Below, one piece after another: positions 1 through 10,684 of a stretch of DNA of 64,000 nucleotides. The stretch is taken from positions 236,323,661 to 236,387,660 of the forward strand of contig CM042685.1 in NCBI GenBank assembly GCA_023614405.1, given 5' to 3'. How positions within the stretch are numbered: the stretch's first letter is position 1; every line of letters begins with the position of its first letter. The position numbers were made by a program, and so were the translations under genes. The DNA is from Avena insularis. Its lineage: Eukaryota; Streptophyta; Magnoliopsida; Poales; Poaceae. A model generated the notes under the pieces. It was not told where the DNA came from and did no database searches. It worked only from the letters and a program-made list of their open reading frames with translations.

Positions 1-164
1 TGAGTAAATTAGTTGGACCCCCACATTCTTATTTTGTTTCAAATAAGTTGATTGGTGTTGGAAAAGAGTAGAAAGTTTCATGCTTATAGTGGTATAAAAG
101 GAAGCTTGTCTTGACTATGGCTTAGACTTTATCATGTCATGTTAGATGTTGCTTTGACCATATG
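1..164 (+). mobile_element. Fragment of Sabrina-like 3' non-coding domain
   Basis: This stretch aligns by eye with the 3' non-coding domain of elements C (about 23950-24120) and H (about 28980-29130): it shares the TTGGTGTTGGAAAAGAGTAG block, the run ending in GGCTTAGACTTTA and then ATCATGTCATG. The similarity stops where a TGTAACATCCC LTR begins, so it is the flank into which the outer LTR element inserted. The rest of this element lies left of the window. Confidence 0.6.
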
Positions 165-1550
165 TGTAACATCCCAGCATTAGAACTTAGAAATAAGATG
201 AACTCAGATGTGTGCATTGCATTCATGCATAGAAAATCCGGATAATTTTCGCGCTTTTAAACAAAACTTGTCAAAGTGATTGAAGCTTCTCTCAACTTGA
301 TGGAATTGAAGTAGATCATCAAGTTGACTGCGATAAGTTTCAATATGACCCATGCTAAAAACTTATTTTGGGTAAGGAAGATTTGATCTAAGGGTAGATC
401 AAATGTAATAAAACTAAACCATTACACATTGCTTAATGATTATTATCTGATCCTTAAGAGATCATATCATGATACTCATTTCAACAACTCCTAAATCCTA
501 AACTAAGGATATAACTCAAGTAACAAGAATATAATGATTCAACTTTGATTTATCTTATTCTCATATATTCTTATCATGAGTATCATGGTAATACCTAACC
601 TTAACTCTCTAGCTATATGGAGTAGGAAAGAAACCAAATCAAGATCATTCACCATATATCTTTCTTTCTATACCAATTTTTATCATCTCTATTGAACCAC
701 ATCCTTATATCTGTTGTTAATCAATGTTGAGTGATCCACTATTGATTTATCAATTCTTAGTCTATTAACTCTTGATCTATCAATTATTGTCCTTATCATA
801 GCATTCACTTTAAATCTTATAAAGAAAGAAGTAAGATTAGGTTAGTAGTAATACTAGCTTTAGATATCATCTATAGATGGGAATGTTTGAAGAGAATCAA
901 ATTAATAGAATACTTGATGGGGGTTAATTCACTCCTGAGTTGATAGAAGAGTTATCCTAGATAAATATATATATGATAATCAAGAAGATTATAAGGATGA
1001 ATTCTGAAGGTAGTTACCAGGAGTAATCCTATTGGATCAAGCAGGTATAGTCAATGAATAAATCTCCTAGTCAAATAGAGATATTAAGAAGATAATTATA
1101 ATACAACTGTAGTGTTTGTATTGATAAAGCCTTGATGAGCCAACTATCAACCTAAGTCATAATTGATCAAAGGGTTATAATGATCATGCTCAAGCCACTA
1201 AGAGCTAATGATTATATCATGTATAAGTGATGTTGGTGATAGAACATGATTACACCCTAGTGTGGATATGTTATCCTAGATTAGTCATGACAAATCACAA
1301 TGGTATAATTAGAGGTTAGTATATGAGCTATTGAGACAAGTAAAGGATAAGATAGTATGATTAAGTTGATGTTAGAGCAACATTGAGTTATTCCTCTTAC
1401 AGGATAATAAGCACCTAAGAAAAGTAGATTTTGATAGATACATCTATTGGAGTAACATTAGTGATATATGATAAAGGAAGTGTGTAAAGGGAGTTAGAAG
1501 CAACTACTTAATGGGTTAGAGGTTATCATTAGTGGAGTGGATGATATAAC
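165..1550 (+). mobile_element. Outer chromovirus-type LTR, left part
   Basis: Starts with TGTAACATCCCAGC, the usual opening of Tekay-like chromovirus LTRs, followed by a CATTGCATTCATGCAT tract. The same layout begins the LTR of element E at 18466. The remainder is AT-rich with no credible ORF. Element A interrupts it at 1551; its continuation starts at 60653. The LTR end, primer site and internal region are outside the window, so the assignment rests on the terminal motif and the similar layout only. Confidence 0.45.
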
Positions 1551-3046
1551 TGATGACCCACAAGTATAGGGGTTGTATCGTAGTACTTTCGATAAATAGG
1601 AGTGTCGATCCCAGTGAGGAGCAGAAGGTGCTGAACAGTGGTATGGAGCAGGAAATCCCTATGAATACTTAGCAAACGGATTTTTAGTGGTTTTCTGACA
1701 AGGCAACAAAACAAAGAGCAAGTAACAGAAGTAACGAACAAATGGAGCAAGTGGCCCAATCCTTTCTTAAGAAAGGACAAGCCGGTGGAAATACTTATAA
1801 GGACCAAACGTTCTCGAGGACACATGAGAATTCTATCAAGTGCTTTCGCTTCAAATAGCTGAGTACTCTTCTCTGGTGTTTGTAAGTGTTGTGTGGGTGA
1901 ACTTGTACTAACATACCGCCCTTCCTAGGACTAATACATACTTGTGATTAAACCCCCTGCAAACGTCCGTAACTATAGGAAAGTAATTAAGATATAAATC
2001 TAACCACAGCCTTAAACTCTAAGATCCTGCGCTCCCTTATGCAAAGGTGTCCTAACAGGTGTTCAGGTTTCTGTCACTCCGGCAACCCCACTATTAGTAG
2101 CCAAATACACAATGCATTACCCTAGGCCCATAAATGGTGAAGTCTCACATGACACCACTAGAAGAATAGCACCACAGCTTAAATACTAAACCATTGAATA
2201 ATAACTCATCACAGATTCACTACTAGCAACATGACTTCTCCCATGTCCTCAAGAACTAAACGAACTACTCACAAGACATCATATGGATCAAGATCAAAGA
2301 TGATATGATAATGGATAAAAATATGAACATAAACAATAATCCAATGGTTCCACTCACAAGCATCAACTATAATAGTAATCAACATCGGGAAAGTGTCCCA
2401 TAAGAACTAAAGCAATATCCAACACAACTATTACAGCAGGACGGAGTGGTGGTGATGGTGCTGGTGGATATGATGGTGTGGATGATGATGATGATCCCGA
2501 TGAATCCTAGCTTGATGATGGTGTTGATGGCGATGGTCTCCCCTCTCCAAGAAGGAATTCCCCCTGTAGAAATCTGTCTGCTGGAGAGATCTTTCTCTCT
2601 CGGAGTTTTCTGCCCCCAGAGGCGGCGGAAATCTATCTGTGGTCGCTCCTCGAGGCTTAGGGTTCCGTAGGGAAGATATAGGCGAAGGGGAGGAGTCGGA
2701 GGCCGGGCAGGTGGGCCACACCTGCCCTAGGCGCGGGGTTAGGTGGGCCCACGTCTAGGGGGTGTGGGCCCCCTGAGGCCCATCTCCGTCCCTCCTTCTG
2801 GCTTCCTTCGTCTTCTGGTAAAATAATATGTTTCCATATTTTTCTGGTATTTTTCTGATCTTCGCAAAATTGCACCGAAACGCCTTCTTTTCCATCAGAA
2901 TCCAGACTCCGGTAGTCCATCCTCCAAGAATCATCCAACATGCATAAACAGATGAAAAAGCCATAAGTAATACCTCATAATAAGACAAATATCAATGAAT
3001 AGAGGTAAATTATGATATAGAATGGTGATGCAAATTGGGCGTATCA
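1551..3046 (-). repeat. 3' LTR of element A
   Basis: 1,496 bp, closely matching 59135-60647. On the minus strand it runs from TGATACGCCCAATT to GGGTCATCA. A TATA-like CCTATATCTTCC lies near 2670-2680, just downstream of a GC-rich stretch, as in the LTRs of B, C and H. A GAT/CAC-rich simple-sequence tract at 2446-2530 explains the His- and Met-rich ORFs there, which I do not regard as genes. Confidence 0.93.
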
Positions 3047-3060
3047 ACTCCCCCAAGCTT
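3047..3060 (-). promoter_or_regulatory. Terminal polypurine tract of A
   Basis: Minus-strand AAGCTTGGGGGAGT directly precedes the 3' LTR. It is the expected plus-strand priming site. A short stem-loop (CTTG, loop GGGA, CAAG) lies just upstream at about 3070-3090. An identical 14-base copy occurs inside the element at 4971-4984. Confidence 0.85.
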
Positions 3061-4853
3061 AGACTTTGCTTGTCCCCAAGCGAATACTGAGCTCAGTAAA
3101 CATGTCCACAGGTTTATGGAGTGAAGTGTCGATAAAAGTATACGAACAATAAGCATCACACTTACCATTGCACAACTCAAAGAAGAAAGCAACTCACCAT
3201 TATATAACTTAGCTTGCAACCAAGTACATCAGTCACAATAGAGATGTATAAAGATAAATCATGATTGGAATTGTCAAACTTGTTCTTGGTCAGAGAACAC
3301 CTGGCAAATAGTTTCACAAAAGCTTTTTGTAGAAGTTTCAAAACAAGAGCACTCTTTGCTCAAAAAGGTTTTTCATAAGTGAAGGCTTTCAAAGTAATAC
3401 TCAATAGATAAGAGTTTTGTGCAAACAAGGAAGATAAAGAACATGATTGAATAAATCACCATATGAATGCTTGAAACACAACAACTCAAAATCTTGCTAG
3501 GGATAGAGAGGAAGTAGGTTTACTGACTCAACTGGTAACTAGGAGGAAGGTCCCTTCTTAGAGGGTAGCAGGGATTACAAGTCATAAAGAGCTTTCAAAA
3601 GATTATGGTACTTACTAGCTTTGAGACCTCATTGCCCCTATGATAAGCATCTTGAGATGATTATGGTTAAAGTGAACAAAGATGGAGTATATGCTTGACG
3701 AAATATAAGTTGGCAATCTCATGTCCCTTGAATATGAGGGCCACTCCTCATGCATACTCAACTTTGGGTCCAGGTATGTTCTTGTCATTGTAAGTATTTG
3801 CATATCATTGAGAACCGCCAACGGGGTAGCCTTTGCACATGGCACAGGAGCTTTCCCATAACCAAAATGACAAAGCAAGAAGACAATGAGCATCTCAGCG
3901 ATCTTTTTATTTACTATGTGCATAGCTTTTTATTGAGGATGCTTCATAGATGACTCACTATGGTGATGCGGCAAGTTTCCACCATGATTAAGCATGGCTT
4001 AGGCTAGCGGACCAGGCGTTTCTCTAACATAGAATAGAGACTCCATGGACTTACAAGTTCCCTCTTTATTTCACACCGTTGACATCCATAGACAAAAGAG
4101 CACGATATCAACTGTGTACAGAGTACAAGTGCAATGTTGAAAACGTTCCCCGTGACATCACGGTTCTGCTAATTCCAACGTATAGATGCAAGCATATACA
4201 ACTTCAATGTTCACAATGGTTCAAGTTTATTAGGGGCAAGAAATAAAGTGTGCCATCAAGTTCGTGAGAGATTTACTAACTAGTTTTCTCGTAATAAAAT
4301 TCTTTTTAATTCGAAAGGTAGATGAAACCTGAGAATTTGCTTGGAATAGCAAAAGCTACTAGGTAGATATGCTGGACACAAGTGGCAAAAGTTTTGGTTT
4401 CAAAGGATTTTGGAAACATGAGAAGTATGCCTTCTCAAAACAGGTTTTTGGCTAGCAAGGCTGGATAGCAAGCAAGATAGTTGAAAGAAACAAGCAAACA
4501 TACAAGTAATAAAGCCAAACATGCAATCTTCCTTGAAGACACAAAAGAATCTTAAATAAATAATACTAAGCTTATGAGCCAACAACAAAGAAAACAAATG
4601 ATACCAAATACCTGTAAGCTTTTTCTTTCTTTCTTTCTTTCTTTTTCTTTCAAACTAATGCCACTGACCAGAAATCGGTTTGCCAAAACCAATTTATATC
4701 CACTTGATGATCCCAAAGTGGTGCCAATACTGAACAACAAGATCCATCATATAATAGAGATTGCAAACTAAAAATAAGAAATGCAAAAAGTAAAAGATGT
4801 GACTTCTCATTAATATTCAATAAAGGCACTCACACCAATGGATACATAGATAA
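3061..4853 (-). mobile_element. 3' non-coding domain of A
   Basis: Spacer between the coiled-coil ORF and the 3' polypurine tract. It aligns in blocks with the 3' domains of C and H, including the small conserved ORF at 3615-3923. It holds a (CTTT)n microsatellite at about 4620-4650. Apart from that small ORF I see no coding potential. Confidence 0.75.
3615..3923 (-). CDS. Small conserved ORF in A 3' domain (function unknown)
   Basis: About 100 codons on the minus strand. Related ORFs occur at the equivalent place in C (24963-25238) and H (30028-30306). Shared residues include CHFGYG, VPCA, LNDMQIL, TRTYLDPKLSMHE and PTY-SSSIYS, so similarity extends over about 80 residues. I recognise no domain. 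The N-terminal part is mildly hydrophobic (EMLIVFLLCHF). The copy here has several replacements relative to C and H. It may be a real accessory peptide, or a conserved nucleotide element that happens to be open; identity at the DNA level is also high, so coding is unproven. Confidence 0.35.
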   Translation of the reverse strand: MHIVNKKIAEMLIVFLLCHFGYGKAPVPCAKATPLAVLNDMQILTMTRTYLDPKLSMHEEWPSYSRDMRLPTYISSSIYSIFVHFNHNHLKMLIIGAMRSQS

Positions 4854-5357
4854 TCAACTAAAGGAGAGATACTTCCACATGCAAACCAAACTATAAGATA
4901 ACCTCTCTACCACAGATATGAATCCACTAAAAAGGTAAAAGATAAAAGATAATGGTGGTGATACCGTGGCACTCCCCCAAGCTTGGAACAAGCCAATGCC
5001 AAACCTGATGACGAATAACTCCTTCGGTGGTGTTGTTGTTGCCCCCTTGTTTAGGATAAGAAAATCCTCCAGCATCTTACGAAGCTTGTTGTTCTCCTCT
5101 TGAAGTTCATCCACCTTTATCCTCAAAGCACAATATCTTTCACAAAACTCATCAGTGGTTCGAAGGGCTTCCGCTGCCTCGGGGAAGTATCTGAAGTCTG
5201 GACCAAAGGCAATGATTCCCTGCATGTGACAAGAAAAAGCATCCGAAGTGTTAATTGCTCCTACAAAAGTAGGTTGCCTTCCCCTTTTTCCTGCGGCGGT
5301 TTGTTCTTCCAACTTTATCTCCAAGGGCTTCTTTCCTTTGTTGTTGGCGGAGGCCAT
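4854..5357 (-). CDS. Accessory coiled-coil ORF of element A
   Basis: 167 codons on the minus strand, starting at an ATG in a strong plant context (GCACCATGGCC). The N-terminus is Lys-rich (residues 1-30). A middle block, about residues 30-75, contains FVGAINTSDAF and FGPDFRYFPEAAEALR. A heptad-like segment at about 75-100 contains LRIKVDELQEENNKLRKML, typical of a coiled coil. The last 50 residues are hydrophobic and run past an internal polypurine-tract copy, so they may not be functional. It lies downstream of the protease ORF, at a position where other plant Ty3/gypsy elements can carry extra ORFs. A TATA box lies 84 bp upstream, suggesting its own transcript. Function unknown; oligomerisation is inferred from the coiled coil. 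Confidence 0.6.
   Translation of the reverse strand: MASANNKGKKPLEIKLEEQTAAGKRGRQPTFVGAINTSDAFSCHMQGIIAFGPDFRYFPEAAEALRTTDEFCERYCALRIKVDELQEENNKLRKMLEDFLILNKGATTTPPKELFVIRFGIGLFQAWGSATVSPPLSFIFYLFSGFISVVERLSYSLVCMWKYLSFS
4971..4984 (-). promoter_or_regulatory. Internal polypurine-tract copy in A
   Basis: Minus-strand AAGCTTGGGGGAGT, identical over 14 bases to the terminal tract at 3047-3060. It could prime plus-strand DNA internally, like a central polypurine tract. C and H carry their own variant at the matching position. Confidence 0.5.
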
Positions 5358-5429
5358 GGTGCTCTAAACTTGAGAAGATTTCCTGATAGAAACAGATTGA
5401 AACGAAAACACGATGCACAAACCTCGGGG

Positions 5430-5580
5430 GATCCGGGGGGTTATATATTATGAAGTTTCAATGTATAAGGAAGGTTTTGACACGGAAACGAGGCGGAGAC
5501 GAAGTTCGAGGGGGAACACCCCCCTCAGGCGCCACCAGGCTAGGCCCACGCCTGGGGTGGGTTTGTCCACCCCAGGCTCC
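5430..5580 (-). promoter_or_regulatory. Putative internal promoter of the coiled-coil ORF
   Basis: On the minus strand an 18-base block ACCCACCCCAGGCGTGGG (5544-5561) is identical to one in the promoter part of C's 3' LTR (32983-33000). It is followed by TAATATATAA at 5441-5450 and the ATG of the coiled-coil ORF at 5357. An inverted repeat with 10-bp arms CCTGGGGTGG / CCACCCCAGG and a 6-base loop lies at 5551-5576. The layout copies the LTR promoters: GC-rich block, then TATA, then a short leader. Confidence 0.5.
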
Positions 5581-6186
5581 GTTTCCTCTTCAGTTTCATC
5601 TCGCAAATTCCCTTATGCATTAAAAACATCAAAAATATAAAAGATTGGGGTTTTACGAACCATCTGTTTTCACCACTTTTACCTATTCAAAGACGAACTC
5701 TGTAGATTCCTTTTCTCTTTCTCCTGAAAATTTCCTTCTTAAAAAACCCTTGCACAAACTCAATGACAACATTAGTGTAAGCAAAAACAATAAACCTTTG
5801 GTAAACACTTCAACTGAAAACCCATCAAAACAGAAGCTTCTGTAAGAGGCAAATGCAAATGATGGCAGAAATCTGTCAAAACAGACCAGAAGGTAAATAT
5901 TGATTTTTTCGAAGACCTTCTGTTGCTCAAATCAAAAAGTGCAGAACTGATGAAAGTTGGGTAACAACTTGGAGAACAAGCAAAGAAAAATGCAGCTCCA
6001 TCCGAAGTACTGATCTTACTCACGAATGTTTACAATGCAGCACAAAAATCTGTCGCATGACAGCCACTTTTGACAACTCCTCTATTTCACAAAAGTAGTT
6101 GAACTTGACACAAAAACCAAAACAAAAAGGATAAGGAGTGGTTATTACAGAGGTAATAACTTCCCAGACTCGACAAAACTCTTGGG
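5581..6186 (-). mobile_element. Spacer of A between protease ORF and internal promoter
   Basis: Non-coding. Contains a block at about 5846-5890 (minus strand TTTGACAGATTTCTGCCAT and flanks) that recurs in C (23474-23520), H (28306-28352) and B (54667-54713). A second block, AGATAACCCAAGAG, lies just after the ORF stop, near 6180-6195, and also recurs in C, H and B. Confidence 0.7.
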
Positions 6187-7166
6187 TTATCTACCAACAC
6201 AATTGAGTCTAACCCACTTCCTATGCATGGGATTAGCATGAGAAAATGCATTGTTGAAACAAAAAGCCACTAGCATAAGAAGACAAAACAAATGCAACTT
6301 CAAAGCTTTCAACATAAAATGGGGAAACTTAACATTATTGAGATGCATAAAACCTCGTTTCCGTCTCTCATAATAACTTTTAGTAGCACTTTGAATAAAG
6401 TTGACAATATAACTATCACTGGAAACAACTTTATCATCTGAGTAAGCATACTTACAGTCACCAAAAAGAGGTCCAAGGTCATAGACTGGATCAATAGAAG
6501 AAAGTTCTTCCATCCTGAAATCTTTATTAGGCAAGATATTTTCACAAGGAGATTTAGCAAATTTGGAAAAGTTAAACTCATAATAATCTCCATCAAACTT
6601 AGTTAAAACTTTTTCCTTCTTACAATCAATAATGTCTCCAAAAGTGTTCAAGAAAGGTCTACCAAAAATGATAGGGCACAGTTCAAAAAAAAATGATAGG
6701 GCAAGTTTTGCTAGCTGCTGAATTAAGCACTAGAAAATCAGCAGGATACTTAATCTTACCACAGAGAACCTCCACATCTCTTACAATGACAATGGGGCAA
6801 ATGGTTTCCTTGTTAGCAAGGTGAATAAACACATCAATGTCCTCAAGCTCACAAGGACCAATCTCATGCATAATTTCCGTGTAAAGCTCATAAGGAATAG
6901 CACTAGAACTAGCACCAATATCACATAAACCATAGTAGCAATGATCACCAATTTTAACAGAAAGCACAGGAACACTAGCTTTTCTAGCCTTACTAGGATG
7001 ACAAATAATATTAGAAGCGTCTTCAATGAAGACAATGTGCTCATCCGCTATATTTCTAGTGACAGTGTCTTTCACAATAGCTACCACAGGTTCATCACTC
7101 AGATGCTTACCAGGCTCCACAGTTTTCATTGTACCTTTGTTATTTGCACTAATACTCATAGAATAC
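6187..7166 (-). pseudogene. Protease fused to hydrophobic tail, element A (frameshifted)
   Basis: Continues the gag frame from 58079 across the insertion of B. The first part (7159-6683) has a retroviral aspartic protease core with CDIGASSSAIP, where the usual Asp-Thr-Gly is Asp-Ile-Gly, as is common in Athila-type elements. A 25-bp partial duplication at about 6665-6706 shifts the frame. The second part (6651-6187) holds the protease end (NTFGDIIDCKKEKV), a linker, then about 75 residues with SYIVNF, TKSYYER, a hydrophobic run FMLKALKLHLFCLLMLVAFC and PMHRKW before the stop. The same tail ends the ORF of H. There is no reverse transcriptase or integrase between protease and tail. Role of the tail is unknown; membrane association is an inference from its hydrophobicity. 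Confidence 0.75.
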
Positions 7167-8710
7167 TGATACGTTGGAAACGTATCTATAATTTTTATGC
7201 TCCATGCTTGTTTTTTATCTACTTTGCTTTACTTGTCCACACTTTGAGGTGCTTTTTACATGTTTTCTGGTACTAACCTATTAACAAGTTGCAACAGTGC
7301 CAGATGCCTGTTTTCTGCTGTTTTTGGTTTCAGAAAAGTTAGTAAAGAAATATTCTCGGAATTGGACAGGACAAACGTCAAAGTCAATTACTTTCTGTGG
7401 GGAACAAGAAGTCTAGAGGGGAGTTGGAGGGGCCAGCCAGGGGGGCAGACCCACCCCAGGCGCGGAAGGGCCCAGCCCCGTGCCTGGCTAGGGTTTAATA
7501 GCCATGGCCGCCTCCTCGGTCTCCCCCTTCGCCTATAAGAACCCCACGATGCAGAAACCCTAAGTACCCGATCAGAAATCCACGAAACCGTCTATAGCCG
7601 CCGCCACCATTGTCCCTAGATTGGGGGGATCTGAAGTTCTTCCCGGCACCCTGTCGGAGGGGAGATTATCCCAGAGGCCTTCTCTTCGGTATGATCGTGA
7701 GTAGTTCCACCTTGGACTATGGGTACATGTAGTAGCTAGATGGTTGTATCTCCTCCTTTGTGCTTTCATGTATAGATCTTGCGATCTCCGTTCATGATCA
7801 AGATCTAATCTATTTGTAATCATGCATGTTGTGTTTGCGGGGATCCGATGGATATTGAGATTATTATGTTGGTTTGATTAATGGTTTTGTCTTTATGATT
7901 CTATCATGTCTGTGTTGTTTGTGATCTTGCATGCTCTCCATTATTAGTAGATATCTTGGACAAGTAGTTGCTAGTGACTCCAAGAGGGGGTATTTATGCT
8001 CGATAGTGGGTTCATGCCTCTAGTTTCCAAGGGAAGTGACATAATCTCTTCGGTTGTAGATGTGTTGTTGATACTAGGGAGAAAACAACGGTCTCTTGTT
8101 CATGGAACATGTGGACTGTTTACCTTACACACTTTGCTTAAAGCAGTTGTCTGTTGCTTGCAACTTAATATTGGAGGGGGTTTGGATGATAACCTGAAGG
8201 TGGACTTCTAGTCATAGATGCAGTTGGATGGCGGTCTATGTATCTTGTTGTATTGCCCAATCGAATCTCATAGGATCTTTCTGACTAGTAATTGCATTGT
8301 TATGCCTTGCTCAGTTCCTGTCAATTTCCCCGCTGTAATTTGTTTACCCTTCATGCCATGTTGTTTATCTAAGGAGAGCACCTCTAGTGAACTATGGACC
8401 CCGGTCCAATCTTTACCATTGATACATCTTCCACTGTTACTTGTTTACTTGCTGCAAACCATTACCTTCCACACCATATGTTTAATCCTTTGTTACAGCA
8501 AACCGGTGAGCTTGACAACCTCACTGTTCATTGGGGGCAAAGTCTTGAGTTTGTGTTGTGCAGGTCTCCGCGTGGCTAGCAACACCTGTATGACATTTCC
8601 TTCCTCCTTCTGGTTCGATAACCTCGGTCTCAACTGAGGGAAAACTTGCTGCTTGTTGCTTCACACCTTGCTCTTGGGGTTCCCAACAGGCTGTGCGTAG
8701 ACAGCCGTCA
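7167..8710 (+). repeat. 5' LTR of element B
   Basis: 1,544 bp. A GC-rich block with ACCCACCCCAGGCG at about 7450 is followed by a TATA box CCTATAAGAACC near 7532. The downstream half contains long open frames (for example 8218-8637) that recur in every LTR of B and C; these are not genes. Confidence 0.93.
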
Positions 8711-8894
8711 TGATTTTCTGGCGCCGTTGCCGGGGAGGCTAAGGACGTCTTCACAAGGGGAGTCTTTCACTTCCTTTCTCTTTACTTTGTTTTTAGTTTG
8801 CTTTGTTTCTTTTGATTGGTTTTGTTTTCCTCTTTACAAAAAACACAAAAAAATTAGTTCCTGCTCTAGCTGCTGCTATTTTTGGCTTGCCCAC
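8711..8894 (+). mobile_element. B leader with tRNA-Asp primer binding site
   Basis: After an 8-base spacer, TGGCGCCGTTGCCGGGG (8719-8735) is complementary to the 3' end of plant tRNA-Asp. The leader then runs to the insertion point of C, whose duplicated target CCCAC is 8890-8894. The leader resumes at 34140, just before gag. Confidence 0.9.
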
Positions 8895-10440
8895 TGATAC
8901 GTCGGAAACGTATCTATAATTTTTTATGCTCCATGCTTGTTTAGTATCTACTTTGATTTACTTGTCCACACTTTGAGGTGCTTTTTACATGTTTTCTGGT
9001 ACTAACCTATTAACAAGTTGCAATAGTGCCAGATGCCTGTTTTCTGCTGTTTTTGGTTTCAGAAAAGTTAGTAAAGAAATATTCTCGGAATTGGACAGGA
9101 CAAAGGACAAAGTCAATTACTTTCCATGGGGAACAAGAAGACCAGAGGGGAGCCCGAGAGGCCATCAAGAGGGGCCAGACCAACCCTAGGCGCGGGTGGG
9201 CCTAGCCCCGCGCCTGGATAGGGTTTGGTCGCCCTGGCCGCTGCCTCGGTCTCCCCCTTCGCCTATAAGAATCCCCCGATGCAGAAACCCTGAGTACCTG
9301 ATCAGAAATCCGTGAAATTGTCTATAGCCACCGCCACCATCGTCCCTAGATCAGGGGGGATCTGAAGTTCTTCCTGGCACCCTGCCGGAAGGGAGATCAT
9401 CCCGGAGGCCTTCTCTCCGGTATGATGCGTGAGTAGTTCCACCATGGACTATGGGTCAATGTAGTATCTATATGGTTGTATCTCCTCCTTTGTGCTTTCA
9501 TGTATAGATCTTGTGAGCCCCTTTCATGATCAAGATCTAATCTATTTGTAATCATGCATGTTGTGTTTGCGGGGATCCGATGGATATTGAGATTATTATG
9601 TTGGTTTGATTAATGGTTTTGTCTTTATGATTCTATCATGTCTGTGTTGTTTGTGATCTTGCATGCTCTCCGTTGTTAGTAGCTATCTTGGCCAAGTAGT
9701 TGCTAGTGACTCCAAGATGGGGTATTTATGCTCGATAGTGGGTTCATGCCTCTAGTTTCCAAGGGAAGTGACAGAAATCTCTTCGGTTGTAGATGTGCTG
9801 TTGCTACTAGGGAGAAAACAACAGTCTCTTGTTCATGGAACATGTGGACTGTTTACCTTACACACTTTGCTTAAAGCTGTTGGCTATTGCTTGCAACTTA
9901 ATACTGGAGGGGGTTCAGATGATAACCTGAAGGTGGACTTCTAGTCATAGATGCAGTTGGATGGCAGTCTATCTATATTGTTGTATTGCCCAATCAACCT
10001 CATAGGATCTTTATGACTAGTAATTGCACTGTTATGCCTTGCTCAGTTCCTGTCAATTGCCCTGTTGGAATTGTTTACCCTTCATGCCATGTTGTTTATC
10101 TAAGGAGAACACATCTAGTGAACTATGGACCCCGGTCCAATCTTTGCCATTGATACATCTTCCACTGTTACTTGTTTACTTGCTGCAAACCATTACCTTC
10201 CACACAATATGTTTAATCCTTTGTTACAGCAAACCGGTGAGCTTGACAACCTCACTGTTTGTTGGGGAAAAGTCTTGAGTTTGTGTTGTTGAGGTCTCCA
10301 CGTTGTTTGCAACACCCGTGTGACGTTTCCTTCCTCCTTCTGGTTCGATAACCTCGGTCTCAACTAAGGGAAAACTTGTTGCTTGCTCTTCACACCCTGC
10401 GCTTGGGGTTACCAACAAAGTGCCACGTCAAGCACCATCA
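8895..10440 (+). repeat. 5' LTR of element C
   Basis: 1,546 bp, TGATACGTCGG to CACCATCA. TATA box CCTATAAGAATC near 9263. The 3' copy is about 100 bp shorter because of a deletion near 34000. Confidence 0.93.
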
Positions 10441-10684
10441 AGTCTTTCTGGCGCCGTTGCCGGGGAGGCCAAGGACGTCTTCACTAGGGGAGTCCTTCAC
10501 TTCCTTTCTCTTTACTTTGTTTTTATTTTGCTTTGTTTCTTTTGCTTGGTTTTGTTTGCCTCTTTCCAAAAAAACCCAAAAAAATTAGTCTAGTTTGGTT
10601 TGCTTGCTTTATTCAAAAAATACAAAAAAATTAGTTCCTGCTCTATCTGATGCTGTTGTTTTTGGCTTGCCCACCTTTGCCAAA
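10441..10684 (+). mobile_element. C primer binding site and leader
   Basis: TGGCGCCGTTGCCGGGG at 10449-10465 matches tRNA-Asp. The rest is a T-rich leader with two short copies of a CAAAAAAATTAGT motif, leading to the gag ATG at 10685. Confidence 0.9.

Noticed and set aside
2431..2721. His-rich ORF and opposite Met-rich ORF
   Set aside because: Caused by a GAT/CAC simple-sequence tract in the A LTR; not kept open in the second LTR at 60046-60240.
8218..8637. ORF of 139 codons repeated at 10024, 33832 and 57594
   Set aside because: Present in every LTR of B and C as part of the repeated LTR; frames and lengths vary between copies.
8719..8735. Possible tRNA-Asp gene pieces
   Set aside because: Only the 17-base complement of the tRNA 3' end is present, always next to an LTR; these are primer binding sites.
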